DNA of 64,000 nucleotides from assembly GCA_965207275.1 (NCBI GenBank), contig CBDBMH010000002.1, positions 558,001-622,000 on the forward strand, read 5' to 3'. This document shows, one piece after another, positions 26,229 to 34,446 of the stretch. This stretch comes from Bin22 sp965207275 (GTDB lineage: Bacteria; Chloroflexota; Dehalococcoidia; Lucifugimonadales; UBA3495). Both the position numbers and the translations under genes were made by a program. The notes beneath the pieces were generated by a model, which saw only the letters and a program-made list of their open reading frames with translations, was not told the DNA's origin and searched no databases. Each line of letters starts with the position of its first letter. Positions within the stretch are counted from its first letter, which is position 1.

Positions 26229-27419
26229 CTAAAATCCGCAGGGGGTCCAGGGCTGCTGCTGCACGGCGAACATGTGGCTGGCACGGTCCAGGACCCCACC
26301 CTTTTTTTCTTCCACCAGCCCGGCCTGGGCCATGGTTGAGAAGCTGGCCGCTCCCAGGTAGGTGGAAGCCAGCGCGGCTACGGTGATAGCCAAGTCCGGT
26401 GCAGCGTCGGTAGTCCGGCAGGTGGCAGCTTCGGGCGAGCCTTCCAGGTAAAAACGGGCGGAGTTCCAAGGGCAAACCTCGTCCTTTACCTCGATGACAA
26501 GCTCACCTTCCTCGTGGTACTGCCGCAGGGGCAAGGCGGCGGCAACATCCACCAGCCGCAGCCAGAGGCCGTCCCTGGTGCTGCGGTGCAGGCGCCGGGA
26601 GTCAGCCAGCAGCCAGGGCAACGGGTCGTCCACGGGACGCCTTTCCGCCTCCGCGCGGGTCACCAGATCGGTGTCGAAGCAGAAACGCCAGAGGGCTGCG
26701 GCGGCATCCCGGGTTACCGACATTAACTCCTGCACAATTACGGTGTCGCCGCTGGTCCGATACCTGGCGTACCCGTCCAGGCGGTCGCCCTCGTAGTAGC
26801 CCACGTAAAAAATGCCGCCCCGTCCACCCTGGCGGTGTTCGGGAGCCTGAGCCTCCCGCTCCCACAGGTGTTGCGCTTTCTGGAATACCCCAGGCCTGCC
26901 CGCTGTGCTGCGGCGGAACACCTCCGGTAGCACAACTCCTATGTCTGCCGGATCGATAAAAGAAAAGGATCCCGGACTGTCGAAAGAGTTGGCGTAGCCG
27001 GTGTAATGCCTGGGAATGTGCCACTCTTCCCGCAGCGAGCCAATACCGTACCCAAATCGGCCATATATGACACTCTCGGAGGCGAACAGGCCGGCCAGGG
27101 GTTCTCCCCGAAGGTGAATATCCTTCAATTGATGGTGCATCATGCGGGTCATGATGCCGCGGCGTCGGTGCGTCGGTTGGACGGCTATGTTAGCCACCCC
27201 TGCAATGACCGAAGTTCCTCCGGGGATGGAAATCTCCTGGAGGTGTGAGTGGGCTCCGCCAACTAAATTTCCGTCGTCCAGAACAGCTATGGACCGGTCC
27301 AGGTCGAAGTGGGGACGCAGCATCTCGGGGTCGGCGTTGAGCCGATTGCCGTAGGCGCGGGCCTCCACTCGTACCCACTCCTCAAACTCGGCGGCGGTTA
27401 CTTGCCTCAATTCCAGCAT
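26229..27419 (-). CDS. Eis-like GNAT N-acetyltransferase
   Basis: 396 residues with the Eis architecture: an N-terminal GNAT domain (VIAGVANIAVQPTHRRRGIMTRMMHHQL with the acetyl-CoA loop near 75-102, then SVIYGRFGYG), a second degenerate GNAT domain, and a C-terminal SCP2-like domain ending near LAITVAALASTYLGAASF. Eis proteins acetylate amines such as aminoglycosides and lysines. The ATG at 27419 has AGGAGGG upstream; an earlier start at 27473 has none. Gives no proof of drug resistance. Confidence 0.85.
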   Translation of the reverse strand: MLELRQVTAAEFEEWVRVEARAYGNRLNADPEMLRPHFDLDRSIAVLDDGNLVGGAHSHLQEISIPGGTSVIAGVANIAVQPTHRRRGIMTRMMHHQLKDIHLRGEPLAGLFASESVIYGRFGYGIGSLREEWHIPRHYTGYANSFDSPGSFSFIDPADIGVVLPEVFRRSTAGRPGVFQKAQHLWEREAQAPEHRQGGRGGIFYVGYYEGDRLDGYARYRTSGDTVIVQELMSVTRDAAAALWRFCFDTDLVTRAEAERRPVDDPLPWLLADSRRLHRSTRDGLWLRLVDVAAALPLRQYHEEGELVIEVKDEVCPWNSARFYLEGSPEAATCRTTDAAPDLAITVAALASTYLGAASFSTMAQAGLVEEKKGGVLDRASHMFAVQQQPWTPCGF

Positions 27420-27648
27420 CCGGTGTTCCCTCCTGGGAAGTTCATCCACCCTGCGGCGCCCCGCGCGGGCCATACCCGATTGCAGGCATATTACATTATT
27501 TTGCGTTCTGCTTCATCCGGCAGGACAGTGGTGATTAACCCAGGCGAGGTAAGGCGGCATTGCTATGCGCCATTGCTGTTGGAAGATTCCATCCACCGTC
27601 ATTTCTTCTACCGGAGTACCCGTTGGAGAAAGGCTACGTGCCCTACGG

Positions 27649-27677
27649 TTGACATACGCCAGACTGGCGGGGATGAT
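27649..27677 (+). promoter_or_regulatory. Promoter of the alcohol dehydrogenase gene
   Basis: TTGACA (27649-27654), 17-bp spacer, GATGAT (27672-27677). The spacer contains the palindrome GCCAGACTGGC (27658-27668), a possible repressor site. Confidence 0.5.
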
Positions 27678-27707
27678 AAGCACCAAATTAGCGCAGGAGG
27701 TCCGCAA

Positions 27708-28802
27708 GTGAAGGCTGCCGTATTGTACGAGTATGGCCAACCCCTGGTCATTGAGGACGTTGACCTGGACGAACCCAAGGCCGGAGAGGTGCTGGTGAAA
27801 ATCGGCGCCGCCGGTATCTGCCGCAGCGACCGACACTTCATGCACGGCGACGCCAACATCGCCCTTCCCGCAGTCCTGGGCCACGAAGGGGCGGGCACCG
27901 TAGAAAAGGTGGGCCCTGGCGTAACCCTCACCCAGCCCGGGGACCAGGTGGTCCTGTCCTTCGTACCCGCCTGTGGGCGCTGCAAGTCCTGCCTGGTAGG
28001 CAACTCCAACCTCTGCGACCTGCACATGGCAACCGGGCCCTTCATGCTGGACGGCACTACCCGCCTGCATAAGGGCGATCAGCCCATCCACCACATGGGC
28101 AAGGTGGCCTGCTTCGCCGAGTACGCCGTGGTGCCTGAAACCGGCTGTATTCCCACCAACACCGGCATCCCCATGGACAAGGCCGCCATGATCGGATGCT
28201 GCGTCCCCACCGGCGTTGGGGCGGCCATGTTCAGCGCCAGGGTGCAGCCCGGCAGCACCGTCGCCGTGGTGGGCTGCGGCGGCGTAGGCCTCAACGTGAT
28301 CATGGGGGCGAAGCTGCTCAACGCCTCCCAGATCATCGCGGTGGATATCCGCGAGAGCCAGCTGGAATTTGCCATGAAGTTCGGCGCCACCCATTCCGTC
28401 AACGCCGCCGACCGGGACCCGGTGGCCCAGGTGAAGGAGTTGACCGGCGGAAGGGGAGCCGATTACACCTTCGAGGTCTTCGGTTCGGCCGAGACCATCA
28501 AGGATGCCTATGATATGTGCGCCAAGAGCGGAACGGCCACGGTGGTCGGCATTGCTCCGATAGGGGCCGTGGCTCCCATCAACGGAGTGGACATTGTGCG
28601 CAACGAGAAGACCCTGCGCGGCACCTACTACGGCTCCGCCCGTTGTCGCACCGACATGCCTACCATGATCGACCTCTACCTGTCGGGGAAGCTGAACCTG
28701 GACGACCTGGTGGTACGCCACTACTCTCTTGAACAGATTAATGACGCATACGGCGACATGGATGAGGGCGAGGTGGGTCGGGGCGCCATAGTTTTCGGAT
28801 AA
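27708..28802 (+). CDS. Zinc-dependent alcohol dehydrogenase (MDR family)
   Basis: 364 residues. Catalytic zinc ligands: Cys in GICRSDRH and His in GHEGAGTVEKVG. The structural zinc loop is CGRCKSCLVGNSNLC. NAD is bound at VVGCGGVGLNVIMGA. Resembles the class III-like zinc ADH of actinobacteria and Chloroflexota. The GTG at 27708 follows AGGAGG at 7 nt; the longer open frame upstream overlaps the promoter. The selenoprotein gene follows after 62 nt on the same strand, suggesting a shared transcript and perhaps linked substrates. Confidence 0.92.
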   Translation: MKAAVLYEYGQPLVIEDVDLDEPKAGEVLVKIGAAGICRSDRHFMHGDANIALPAVLGHEGAGTVEKVGPGVTLTQPGDQVVLSFVPACGRCKSCLVGNSNLCDLHMATGPFMLDGTTRLHKGDQPIHHMGKVACFAEYAVVPETGCIPTNTGIPMDKAAMIGCCVPTGVGAAMFSARVQPGSTVAVVGCGGVGLNVIMGAKLLNASQIIAVDIRESQLEFAMKFGATHSVNAADRDPVAQVKELTGGRGADYTFEVFGSAETIKDAYDMCAKSGTATVVGIAPIGAVAPINGVDIVRNEKTLRGTYYGSARCRTDMPTMIDLYLSGKLNLDDLVVRHYSLEQINDAYGDMDEGEVGRGAIVFG

Positions 28803-28864
28803 GTGTCAGCCTCTCTGATTGAAGGCTGATTGATTAACTCTGGCTTCGAGGCTAGGAGGCCCAC

Positions 28865-30064
28865 ATGCCCCGACTGGAAACCCTCAGTGAAGTCCAGCGC
28901 AGAACCCTGGAGTTTTTCCCCTGCCTGGAACATGACGACACACCCTGGGTGGCCCCGGACAAGCCGTTGTCCCAGTGCAAGGTTGCCCTGGTAACCTCCG
29001 CTGGTCTGCACCTGCGGGACGACCAGCCCTTCACCCGGGACACGCCGGGCGGCGAGTCCACCTACCGGGTTATTCCCAGCGACTGCGACCCGGTAGACGT
29101 AGTGCAGAGCCACTTCTCCATCGGCTTTGACCACACCGGGATTTACCGGGATATTAACGTAACCTTCCCGGTGGACCGCCTCCACGAGTTGGAGAACGGC
29201 GGCGAAATCGGCGGCCTGTCCAACGACTTTTACTCATTCATGGGCGCCCTTCGGGATGCCAGCACGGTGATCAATGAGACCGGCCCGGAGGTTGCCCGCC
29301 TGCTGAAAGCCGAGGCGGTGGACATCGTACTGCTGACCCCCACTTGACCCCTTTGCACCCACACCGTGAGTGTGCTTGCCAGGGTATTCGAGGAGCATGG
29401 CATCGCCACAGTCACCATTGCCATGGTGCGGGAACACGCCGCGAAGGTTAAGCCGCCCCGTGCCCTGTTTGTTCCCTTCTTCTTTGGCTTTGCCCTGGGC
29501 CGCCCCGATGACGCCGGTTACCAACACCAGGTGCTGAAGTCGGCCTTCGATCTGCTCAACTCAGCGGAGGGCCCGGTGCTGGTGGATTTCCCGGACGACT
29601 CGGCCCCTGCCGCAATGCCCCAGGCCTCTCAGGTTGACGCCGAGGCCGAACAGGCAACCCGCAGCGCCGCCGACGAGGTTACCGCCCTCCGCGCCTTCTA
29701 CGAGAGGTGGGTGGACAATCATGGCGGCCGCACGGCAGTGGGCCTTTCCGGCATTCCCCAGCGCCGATTCCGGGGCGTCATACGCTTCCTGGAGGCTTGC
29801 GCTGCGGGTGAAAGCGACGCCGACATGGGCGAAAGGCCCGATGGTGTCTCCAGGCCCCAGTTCATCCGCTATTGCGTGGACGATCTCAAGGCCTTCTACT
29901 ACGAGGCCCGCATGGAACAGCACAAGGGGGCCGACGAGGACTCGCTCCACCGCTGGTTCTGGGGCGCCACCGCCGCCGGCAAGCTGGTGGCCGACCTGTC
30001 CGCCAGGCTCAATGAGTCGGACGATCCCGTGCTTAAGGGTGTGGCATACGGCCTGGCGCGATAA
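28865..30064 (+). CDS. GrdB-family (glycine/sarcosine/betaine/proline reductase-like) selenoprotein
   Basis: A 399-residue protein if UGA 29345-29347 is read as selenocysteine 161. Both halves are in one frame and join as LLTPT-Sec-PLCTHTVSVL, giving a U-x-x-C redox motif at the place where cysteine homologues have CPLC. The N-terminal half has KPLSQCKVALVTSAGLHLR and IPSDCDP; the C-terminal half has KPPRALFVPFFFGFALGRPDD, all typical of GrdB/PrdB-like proteins. A SECIS-like hairpin begins 7 nt after the UGA. AGGAGG precedes the ATG. Known relatives reduce C-N bonds in amino acids, but this stand-alone subgroup has no assigned substrate. Follows zinc ADH by 62 nt. Confidence 0.85.
29355..29379 (+). 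promoter_or_regulatory. Bacterial SECIS-like hairpin
   Basis: GCA-CC-CACAC, loop CGTGA, GTGTG-CT-TGC. The apical loop begins 17 nt after the UGA and has G in its second position, as SelB-binding bacterial SECIS loops do. It lies inside the coding sequence. Confidence 0.65.
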
Positions 30065-30165
30065 CCACCCCACCGGGACAGCTAACATCGGCAGGCAGGG
30101 TTGTACGGGGCGCTGCAAAAGGCTGCCCGCACATCCTGCCTGTCTCTATTTGGAGACTTGATACA

Positions 30166-30609
30166 GTGGACGACATTGTAGTGAAGCTGGTAGAGACGGA
30201 AGCCGAACTGGAAGGCGCCATCAACGTCCGGATGCGGGTCTTCGTGTCGGAGCAGCAGATTCCTCCTGAAGAGGAACTGGACGACGCCGATGCCACCGCC
30301 ACCCACGCCATCGCCCTGCGGGGGGGTCAGGTTGTCGGGACCGGTCGCATGTTGCTGGTGGAGGGCGACGAAGAAGGGACCTGTCGCATTGGCCGTATGG
30401 CGGTTGACCGGGAATGGCGCCGCCACGGCGTGGGCGGGCAGATTCTTGAGTTCCTGGAAGGAGAGGCCGGCCTGCAAGGCCTGACCCATTGCCTGCTTCA
30501 CGCTCAGGAGTACGTCAAGACTTTCTACGCCGGCCACGGCTACGTGGAAAGGGGCGCAGTGTTCATGGAAGCAGGAATCCCCCACGTGGAGATGGCGAAG
30601 GAGTTGTAG
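30166..30609 (+). CDS. GNAT family N-acetyltransferase
   Basis: 147 residues. INVRMRVFVSEQQIPPEEELDDADATATHA is a common opening of this GNAT group. The acetyl-CoA site is CRIGRMAVDREWRRHGVGGQILEFLE near 75-100, followed by HAQEYVKTFYAGHGYVERGAVFMEAGIPHVEM. Start is GTG 30166 with GGAG upstream. Substrate unknown. About 100 nt after the selenoprotein gene. Confidence 0.88.
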   Translation: MDDIVVKLVETEAELEGAINVRMRVFVSEQQIPPEEELDDADATATHAIALRGGQVVGTGRMLLVEGDEEGTCRIGRMAVDREWRRHGVGGQILEFLEGEAGLQGLTHCLLHAQEYVKTFYAGHGYVERGAVFMEAGIPHVEMAKEL

Positions 30610-30723
30610 CTGGTCCGGCTTGTCCCCAGACTGGGGTCAGGGGCGCGGCCCTCAATGGTAGTAGCGAACGGTGTCGGTCAGAAACTGACTGTAACTACCG
30701 GCGGGGCGCGCACTGAAAATTAC

Positions 30724-30755
30724 GGCGAGGCTTGCCAGGCCTCGCCACATTTTTC
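30724..30755. terminator. Intrinsic terminator
   Basis: GGCGAGGC, loop TTGCCAG, GCCTCGCC, then ACATTTTTCT on the plus strand. Ends the acetyltransferase/selenoprotein direction. Confidence 0.75.
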
Positions 30756-30848
30756 TCAGGGTCTTCATCCTGCATTGCTGCCCGTCTATTGAAATCATGT
30801 GCCATCTACTACGTCGGAGAGGCGTTCGAGGATTTCGCCCGGTCGGCC

Positions 30849-31145
30849 TCAGTTGGCAACCTCTTCGATGACCCGCACCTCCATCTTGGCGATATGGCTG
30901 GTGGGAATGTCGCCCAGGGCGGTACGCTCTGGCGAGGCGAAGTAAGCGGCTTCCTTATCGGGAATCTCTTCAACGTTGTTGAACCGCCGTACCCAAATAA
31001 ATTCGGTACGGTCGGCGTTGACATAAGAACTTACCACCGGAATGCCCAGCCGGTCGTGCAGGGGGCGGATATGTTCGTTGAAGACCTTGAGCCAGGAATC
31101 CATCATTCCCCGGTTGATTGTGTAAATGCGTAGTTGGGCGGTCAT
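30849..31145 (-). CDS. NIPSNAP family protein
   Basis: 98 residues, a dimeric alpha+beta-barrel fold. Recognised by LRIYTINRGMMDSWLKVFNEHIRPLHDRLGIPVVSSYVNAD, then FIWVRRFNNVEEI and the closing TSHIAKMEVRVIEE. Members are often next to catabolic monooxygenases, but the function is unproven. AGGAG precedes the ATG. Followed upstream by the PaREP1-like gene. Confidence 0.85.
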   Translation of the reverse strand: MTAQLRIYTINRGMMDSWLKVFNEHIRPLHDRLGIPVVSSYVNADRTEFIWVRRFNNVEEIPDKEAAYFASPERTALGDIPTSHIAKMEVRVIEEVAN

Positions 31146-31184
31146 GGTCTGCTCCTGAAGAGTAGTGTTAAGGCTGATAATTGG

Positions 31185-31550
31185 CTAACCTTGTTGTGCC
31201 AACGGCTCCAGTTTGTCGAGCAACGTCTGAACGTCATTGACTCCCTGTCTGACTGTCCGAGAGGGAAGCCATCTCTCGTAATAGTTGATGTGCAGGTCGG
31301 ATGCGACGTGAAATATGCGTGCGATGTCCGAGTCACCGGTCTCGTCTGCCAGGTCGTCGATGATTTCGTACAGTACCCGGTGACTCTTGTGGTAGCGGCC
31401 ACGCTCCTCGGCCACGGCCTTGACCATCTCGGCCGCGGCGCCCCAAGCCTTCTCCGATGCTTGGGGGAGATCATTTTCCGACAAATATTGATATGCCTTG
31501 CCCATATACTCGTGGCTGGCGTCTATATACTCGGAAGTAGCTTCCATCAT
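31185..31550 (-). CDS. PaREP1-like helical (HEPN-type) protein
   Basis: 121 residues, all-helical. YIDASHEYMGKAYQYLSENDLPQASEKAWGAAAEMVKAVAEERGRYHKSHRVLYEII matches the PaREP1 family, related to HEPN proteins. The R-x4-6-H of catalytic HEPN RNases is not clearly present: the sequence has RGRYHKSHR. It may be a stand-alone substrate-binding or antitoxin-like helper. AGAGG precedes the ATG. No MNT nucleotidyltransferase partner is adjacent. Confidence 0.65.
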   Translation of the reverse strand: MMEATSEYIDASHEYMGKAYQYLSENDLPQASEKAWGAAAEMVKAVAEERGRYHKSHRVLYEIIDDLADETGDSDIARIFHVASDLHINYYERWLPSRTVRQGVNDVQTLLDKLEPLAQQG

Positions 31551-31604
31551 AGGAATACCTCTGGGGTGTGAAGGTTGACTCCGAAGTGTAACTAAGCAAG
31601 TTCC

Positions 31605-32699
31605 CTAAACTGAATACTTCCGGATGGCCTCCTCGCTGAAGTCCAGCCCCAGCCCGGGCTTGTCCGGAACCACGATGTCTCCGTCCACAATCGCGGGGGT
31701 TTCCTCGAATAGTTGCAGCGACCAGGGCATGTACTCCACCGTCAGGCCGTTGGGGATGGCGGCTATGTTGTGTACCTGCACTTCCGGAGCCACGTGGCTG
31801 ACCACCGGCATGTTGAATGCCTCGGCCATGCCCGCCACCTTCTGGAACTGGGTTATGCCGCCCACTCGCATCAGGTCGATCATTACGATGTCGATGGAGC
31901 GGTTCTCGATCAACTGGCGGAAGGGAGCGATGCCGAACACGTACTCTCCGGCCGCTATGGGCGTGGTCAGGGCGTCGGCGATGCGGGCCAGACCCTGGTA
32001 ATCGTCATAGGTGGTCATGTCTTCAAGCCAGAAGAGGTTGAATTCCTCCACACGCTTGCCGATGGAAATGGCCCGGTTGACGTCCCAAAGCTGGTTGATG
32101 TCGCACATAAGGTCAATGTCCGGCCCGATGGCCTCCCTCATAACTCGTATGCGAGCTACCTCGTCATCGGCCAGAGGCTCCGCCCCCATCTGGGTCTTCA
32201 TCTGCCTGAAGCCTTTTTCCACCAGACGTTGTCCGACGTCGGCGAGGAACTCCAGGTTGCGATCCCTCGTCAACTGGCCGCTGGCGTAGGTGGGGACCCG
32301 GTCCCGGTGCCCGCCCAGCAGCGTGGCTACCGGAAGGCCGAAGGCCTTGCCCTTGATGTCCCACAGGGCAACGTCCACGCCCGACAGGGCGAAGTTGAAC
32401 ATGCCCGGCCCGATGGTTCCGGTCTGCCGCTTCAGCTTGTCGACGATGGCCTCTATGGCCATGGGGTCGTCGCCGATGATCATGTCGCACATGCAGTCCA
32501 CGGTCACCTTCAGGGCCGTGAACAGGGGATTCCCGACCATGCCTGGCATGAAAGAATAGCCAATGCCCTGGATACCCTCGTCGGTGTTAAGCTCGATGGT
32601 AACGAAGTCGCGGGTGCCGGGCCCGATGGGAACGCCGTCCACCAGCGGATTTTCCGCTGGGACCCTCATTATGCGGGTGTTGTAGCCGGTTATTTTCAT
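31605..32699 (-). CDS. Mandelate racemase/muconate lactonizing enzyme family protein
   Basis: 364-residue enolase-superfamily enzyme. The N-terminal capping domain is followed by a barrel with metal ligands Asp in DLMCDINQLW, Glu in FWLEDMTTYDDY and Glu in IAAGEYVFG, and a C-terminal VSHVAPEVQVH supplying His. The second-strand base motif reads RQMKTQMG, not the typical KxK. Likely a sugar-acid dehydratase or epimerase. GAGG precedes the ATG. Just downstream of the TPP-binding subunit gene on the same strand, probably one operon. Confidence 0.9.
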   Translation of the reverse strand: MKITGYNTRIMRVPAENPLVDGVPIGPGTRDFVTIELNTDEGIQGIGYSFMPGMVGNPLFTALKVTVDCMCDMIIGDDPMAIEAIVDKLKRQTGTIGPGMFNFALSGVDVALWDIKGKAFGLPVATLLGGHRDRVPTYASGQLTRDRNLEFLADVGQRLVEKGFRQMKTQMGAEPLADDEVARIRVMREAIGPDIDLMCDINQLWDVNRAISIGKRVEEFNLFWLEDMTTYDDYQGLARIADALTTPIAAGEYVFGIAPFRQLIENRSIDIVMIDLMRVGGITQFQKVAGMAEAFNMPVVSHVAPEVQVHNIAAIPNGLTVEYMPWSLQLFEETPAIVDGDIVVPDKPGLGLDFSEEAIRKYSV

Positions 32700-32753
32700 G
32701 GTAAGTCCTCAAGGCTGGGGTTAAGCGGTCCGGTCGCGGCTCAACCGGAAGAA

Positions 32754-33335
32754 CTAGCGCAGGCCGTATTCCTGCATCAATTCCTGGATGGCTTGGGGAG
32801 TGCGCCGGTTGTTGCCGCCGGCCATGCGTTCTTCAGGATAGCGAATGTTGGGGACGGTCTTGACGTGAATTAGCGATGGCCCGGCTTCATTCAGGATCTG
32901 CTCGGCCTGGGTGGCGAAGTCCTCCAGGTTGTCGAAGGAATAGCTGTGGGCATAGCCAGCGGATCGTCCCATTTCCTCGTAGTCGGTAGTCTGGGCCCCG
33001 GGGACTTCCTGCCCGCCGGTGGTGGCATAGACACCGTTGTCCATCACAAAATGGTACAGGTTGGTGGGGGCCTTGTTGGCGATGGTAACCAGGGCGCCCA
33101 GGTTCATCAGCAGGCTGCCGTCGCCATCAAAAATGATCACCTTCTCCTCGGGCCGGGCCAGGGCAACCCCCAGGGCAAAGGAATTGGTCTTTCCCATGGC
33201 CCCACTGGCGGGAACGTCATGAACCAGGTCGTCTGAAACTTCCGCCCAGCCGATATTGGCCCGCATGGCCGGAACTACTACGGCGTTGTCCCGGTACCGG
33301 TTTACGATGTTCATAAATTCAACCTGATCGATCAT
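32754..33335 (-). CDS. TPP-binding C-terminal domain protein, sulfopyruvate decarboxylase beta-like
   Basis: 193 residues containing only the pyrophosphate-binding thiamine-diphosphate domain: PASGAMGKTNSFALGVALA, the GDGSLLMNLGALVTIANKAPTN motif, then DNGVYATTGGQ. It resembles the beta subunit of sulfopyruvate or phosphonopyruvate decarboxylases. A matching alpha (PYR domain) gene is absent on both sides, though the catalytic cycle needs one. The ATG at 33335 has TTGGAGAG upstream. The adjacent enolase-superfamily gene suggests breakdown of a keto acid. Confidence 0.85.
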   Translation of the reverse strand: MIDQVEFMNIVNRYRDNAVVVPAMRANIGWAEVSDDLVHDVPASGAMGKTNSFALGVALARPEEKVIIFDGDGSLLMNLGALVTIANKAPTNLYHFVMDNGVYATTGGQEVPGAQTTDYEEMGRSAGYAHSYSFDNLEDFATQAEQILNEAGPSLIHVKTVPNIRYPEERMAGGNNRRTPQAIQELMQEYGLR

Positions 33336-33467
33336 TGCTGCACTCTCCAATAAAATTGGCTTCGAAGTACCGTAAAGGGAACCACTCCGCGGTGAATTTG
33401 GCCCATTCTACCATAGAAACTCGCCAGGCAAGGCCGTAACTTATCGACGCAAACCTGGGGAGCTAAT

Positions 33468-33497
33468 TTGACCTTCCCCCATCCTGCTCCTTATACT
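33468..33497 (+). promoter_or_regulatory. Promoter of the ArsM-like gene
   Basis: TTGACC (33468-33473), 18-bp spacer, TATACT (33492-33497). The 5' leader contains CTATC-CCGTGA-GATAG and two TGTTCT repeats near 33510-33530, which might be operator sequences. Confidence 0.55.
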
Positions 33498-33576
33498 CGA
33501 TTCGCCGACAATGTTCTGAGTAACATGTTCTATCCCGTGAGATAGAGGGATAATCAATCAAATGACGGAGAAGCAA

Positions 33577-34356
33577 ATGGCCAGTGACCAGAGTGAGATC
33601 AAGCGTTTTGTGCAGGAGAGATACGGCGCCCGGGCCAGGGGAGTAATTGAACTTTCCGAAGCGGTTTCATGTGCCGAAGGGGACGAAGGCTGCTGTGGGC
33701 CGTCGGATACGGAGCGGGCCCTGCGACTTTACAACGAGGGCCAGGTGGCCGGCCTGCCAGCCGAGGCGGTGGCCGCTTCCGCAGGTTGCGGCAATCCCAC
33801 GGCCCTGGCGGGACTGCGGCCCGGCGAACGGGTGCTGGACCTGGGATCGGGCGGCGGTATCGACTGCTTCCTGGCGGCCCAACAGGTGGGAGATACCGGA
33901 CATGTTACGGGCCTGGACATGACACCCGACATGCTGGAACTGGCCCACAAAAATCTGGCTACCACCGGTCTGAGTAACGTCGAGTTCGTCGAGGGCGAGA
34001 TGGAGAACATCCCGCTGCCCGACGCCAGCGTTGACGTGGTAATTTCCAACTGCGTAATCTGTCTGTCCCCCGACAAGGATGCCGTGTTCCGGGAATCCTT
34101 CCGGGTATTGGCCCCGGGAGGCCGGATGCACGTTTCCGACATGGTTGCCCTCACCCCCGAAGGCCCTGCAGTCACCGATGCCGAGGCCTGGGTCGCCTGT
34201 GTGGGTGGGGCGGAAGACAAGGACGTGTACCTGGACCGCCTGGCCAGGGCCGGCTTTGTGAAAGTGGAAACTACCGACGAGGACATTCGGTTCGACAGCG
34301 AGGGAGTTCCTTTGAATGTAGCCAGCGTAAAGGTTGTGGCCCACAAGCCTGGCTGA
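33577..34356 (+). CDS. arsM: Arsenite S-adenosylmethionine methyltransferase-like protein
   Basis: About 259 residues. The SAM-binding site is VLDLGSGGGIDCFLAAQQVG near 85-105, followed by GLDMTPDMLELA and EGEMENIPLPDASVD. The ArsM cysteine pattern is present: CCGPS (near 40), SAGCGNP (near 70) and SNCVICLSPDK (near 150). Methylates As(III) to volatile or less bound forms. The second ATG (33577) has GGAGAAG upstream and fits the family start; ATG 33562 is possible. No arsR, arsB or arsC gene lies nearby, so the arsenic role rests on family alone. Confidence 0.85.
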   Translation: MASDQSEIKRFVQERYGARARGVIELSEAVSCAEGDEGCCGPSDTERALRLYNEGQVAGLPAEAVAASAGCGNPTALAGLRPGERVLDLGSGGGIDCFLAAQQVGDTGHVTGLDMTPDMLELAHKNLATTGLSNVEFVEGEMENIPLPDASVDVVISNCVICLSPDKDAVFRESFRVLAPGGRMHVSDMVALTPEGPAVTDAEAWVACVGGAEDKDVYLDRLARAGFVKVETTDEDIRFDSEGVPLNVASVKVVAHKPG

Positions 34357-34382
34357 CCCGTACCGCCCCAGTCCACCCGAAA

Positions 34383-34418
34383 AAACGGAGGCGGGGAGTT
34401 CAACTCCCCGCCCCGTTT
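34383..34418. terminator. Strong hairpin terminator between convergent genes
   Basis: AAACGG-A-GGCGGGGAG, loop TTCAA, CTCCCCGCC-CCGTTT: a 15-bp stem with one bulged A, serving both strands through its A- and T-rich feet. Confidence 0.8.
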
Positions 34419-34446
34419 CGTTGTTTCTTCGTAGAGATTGGTTCGC

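Noticed and set aside
27309..27707. N-terminal extension of the alcohol dehydrogenase
   Set aside because: The open frame overlaps the divergent acetyltransferase start and the promoter; GTG 27708 has AGGAGG and gives the normal N-terminus.
28865..29347. Two separate genes (160 and 232 residues) at the GrdB locus
   Set aside because: The pieces are in the same frame, the second starts at an unsupported methionine-free context, and the TGA falls at the family's redox Cys/Sec site with a SECIS-like hairpin after it. One selenoprotein explains all of this better.
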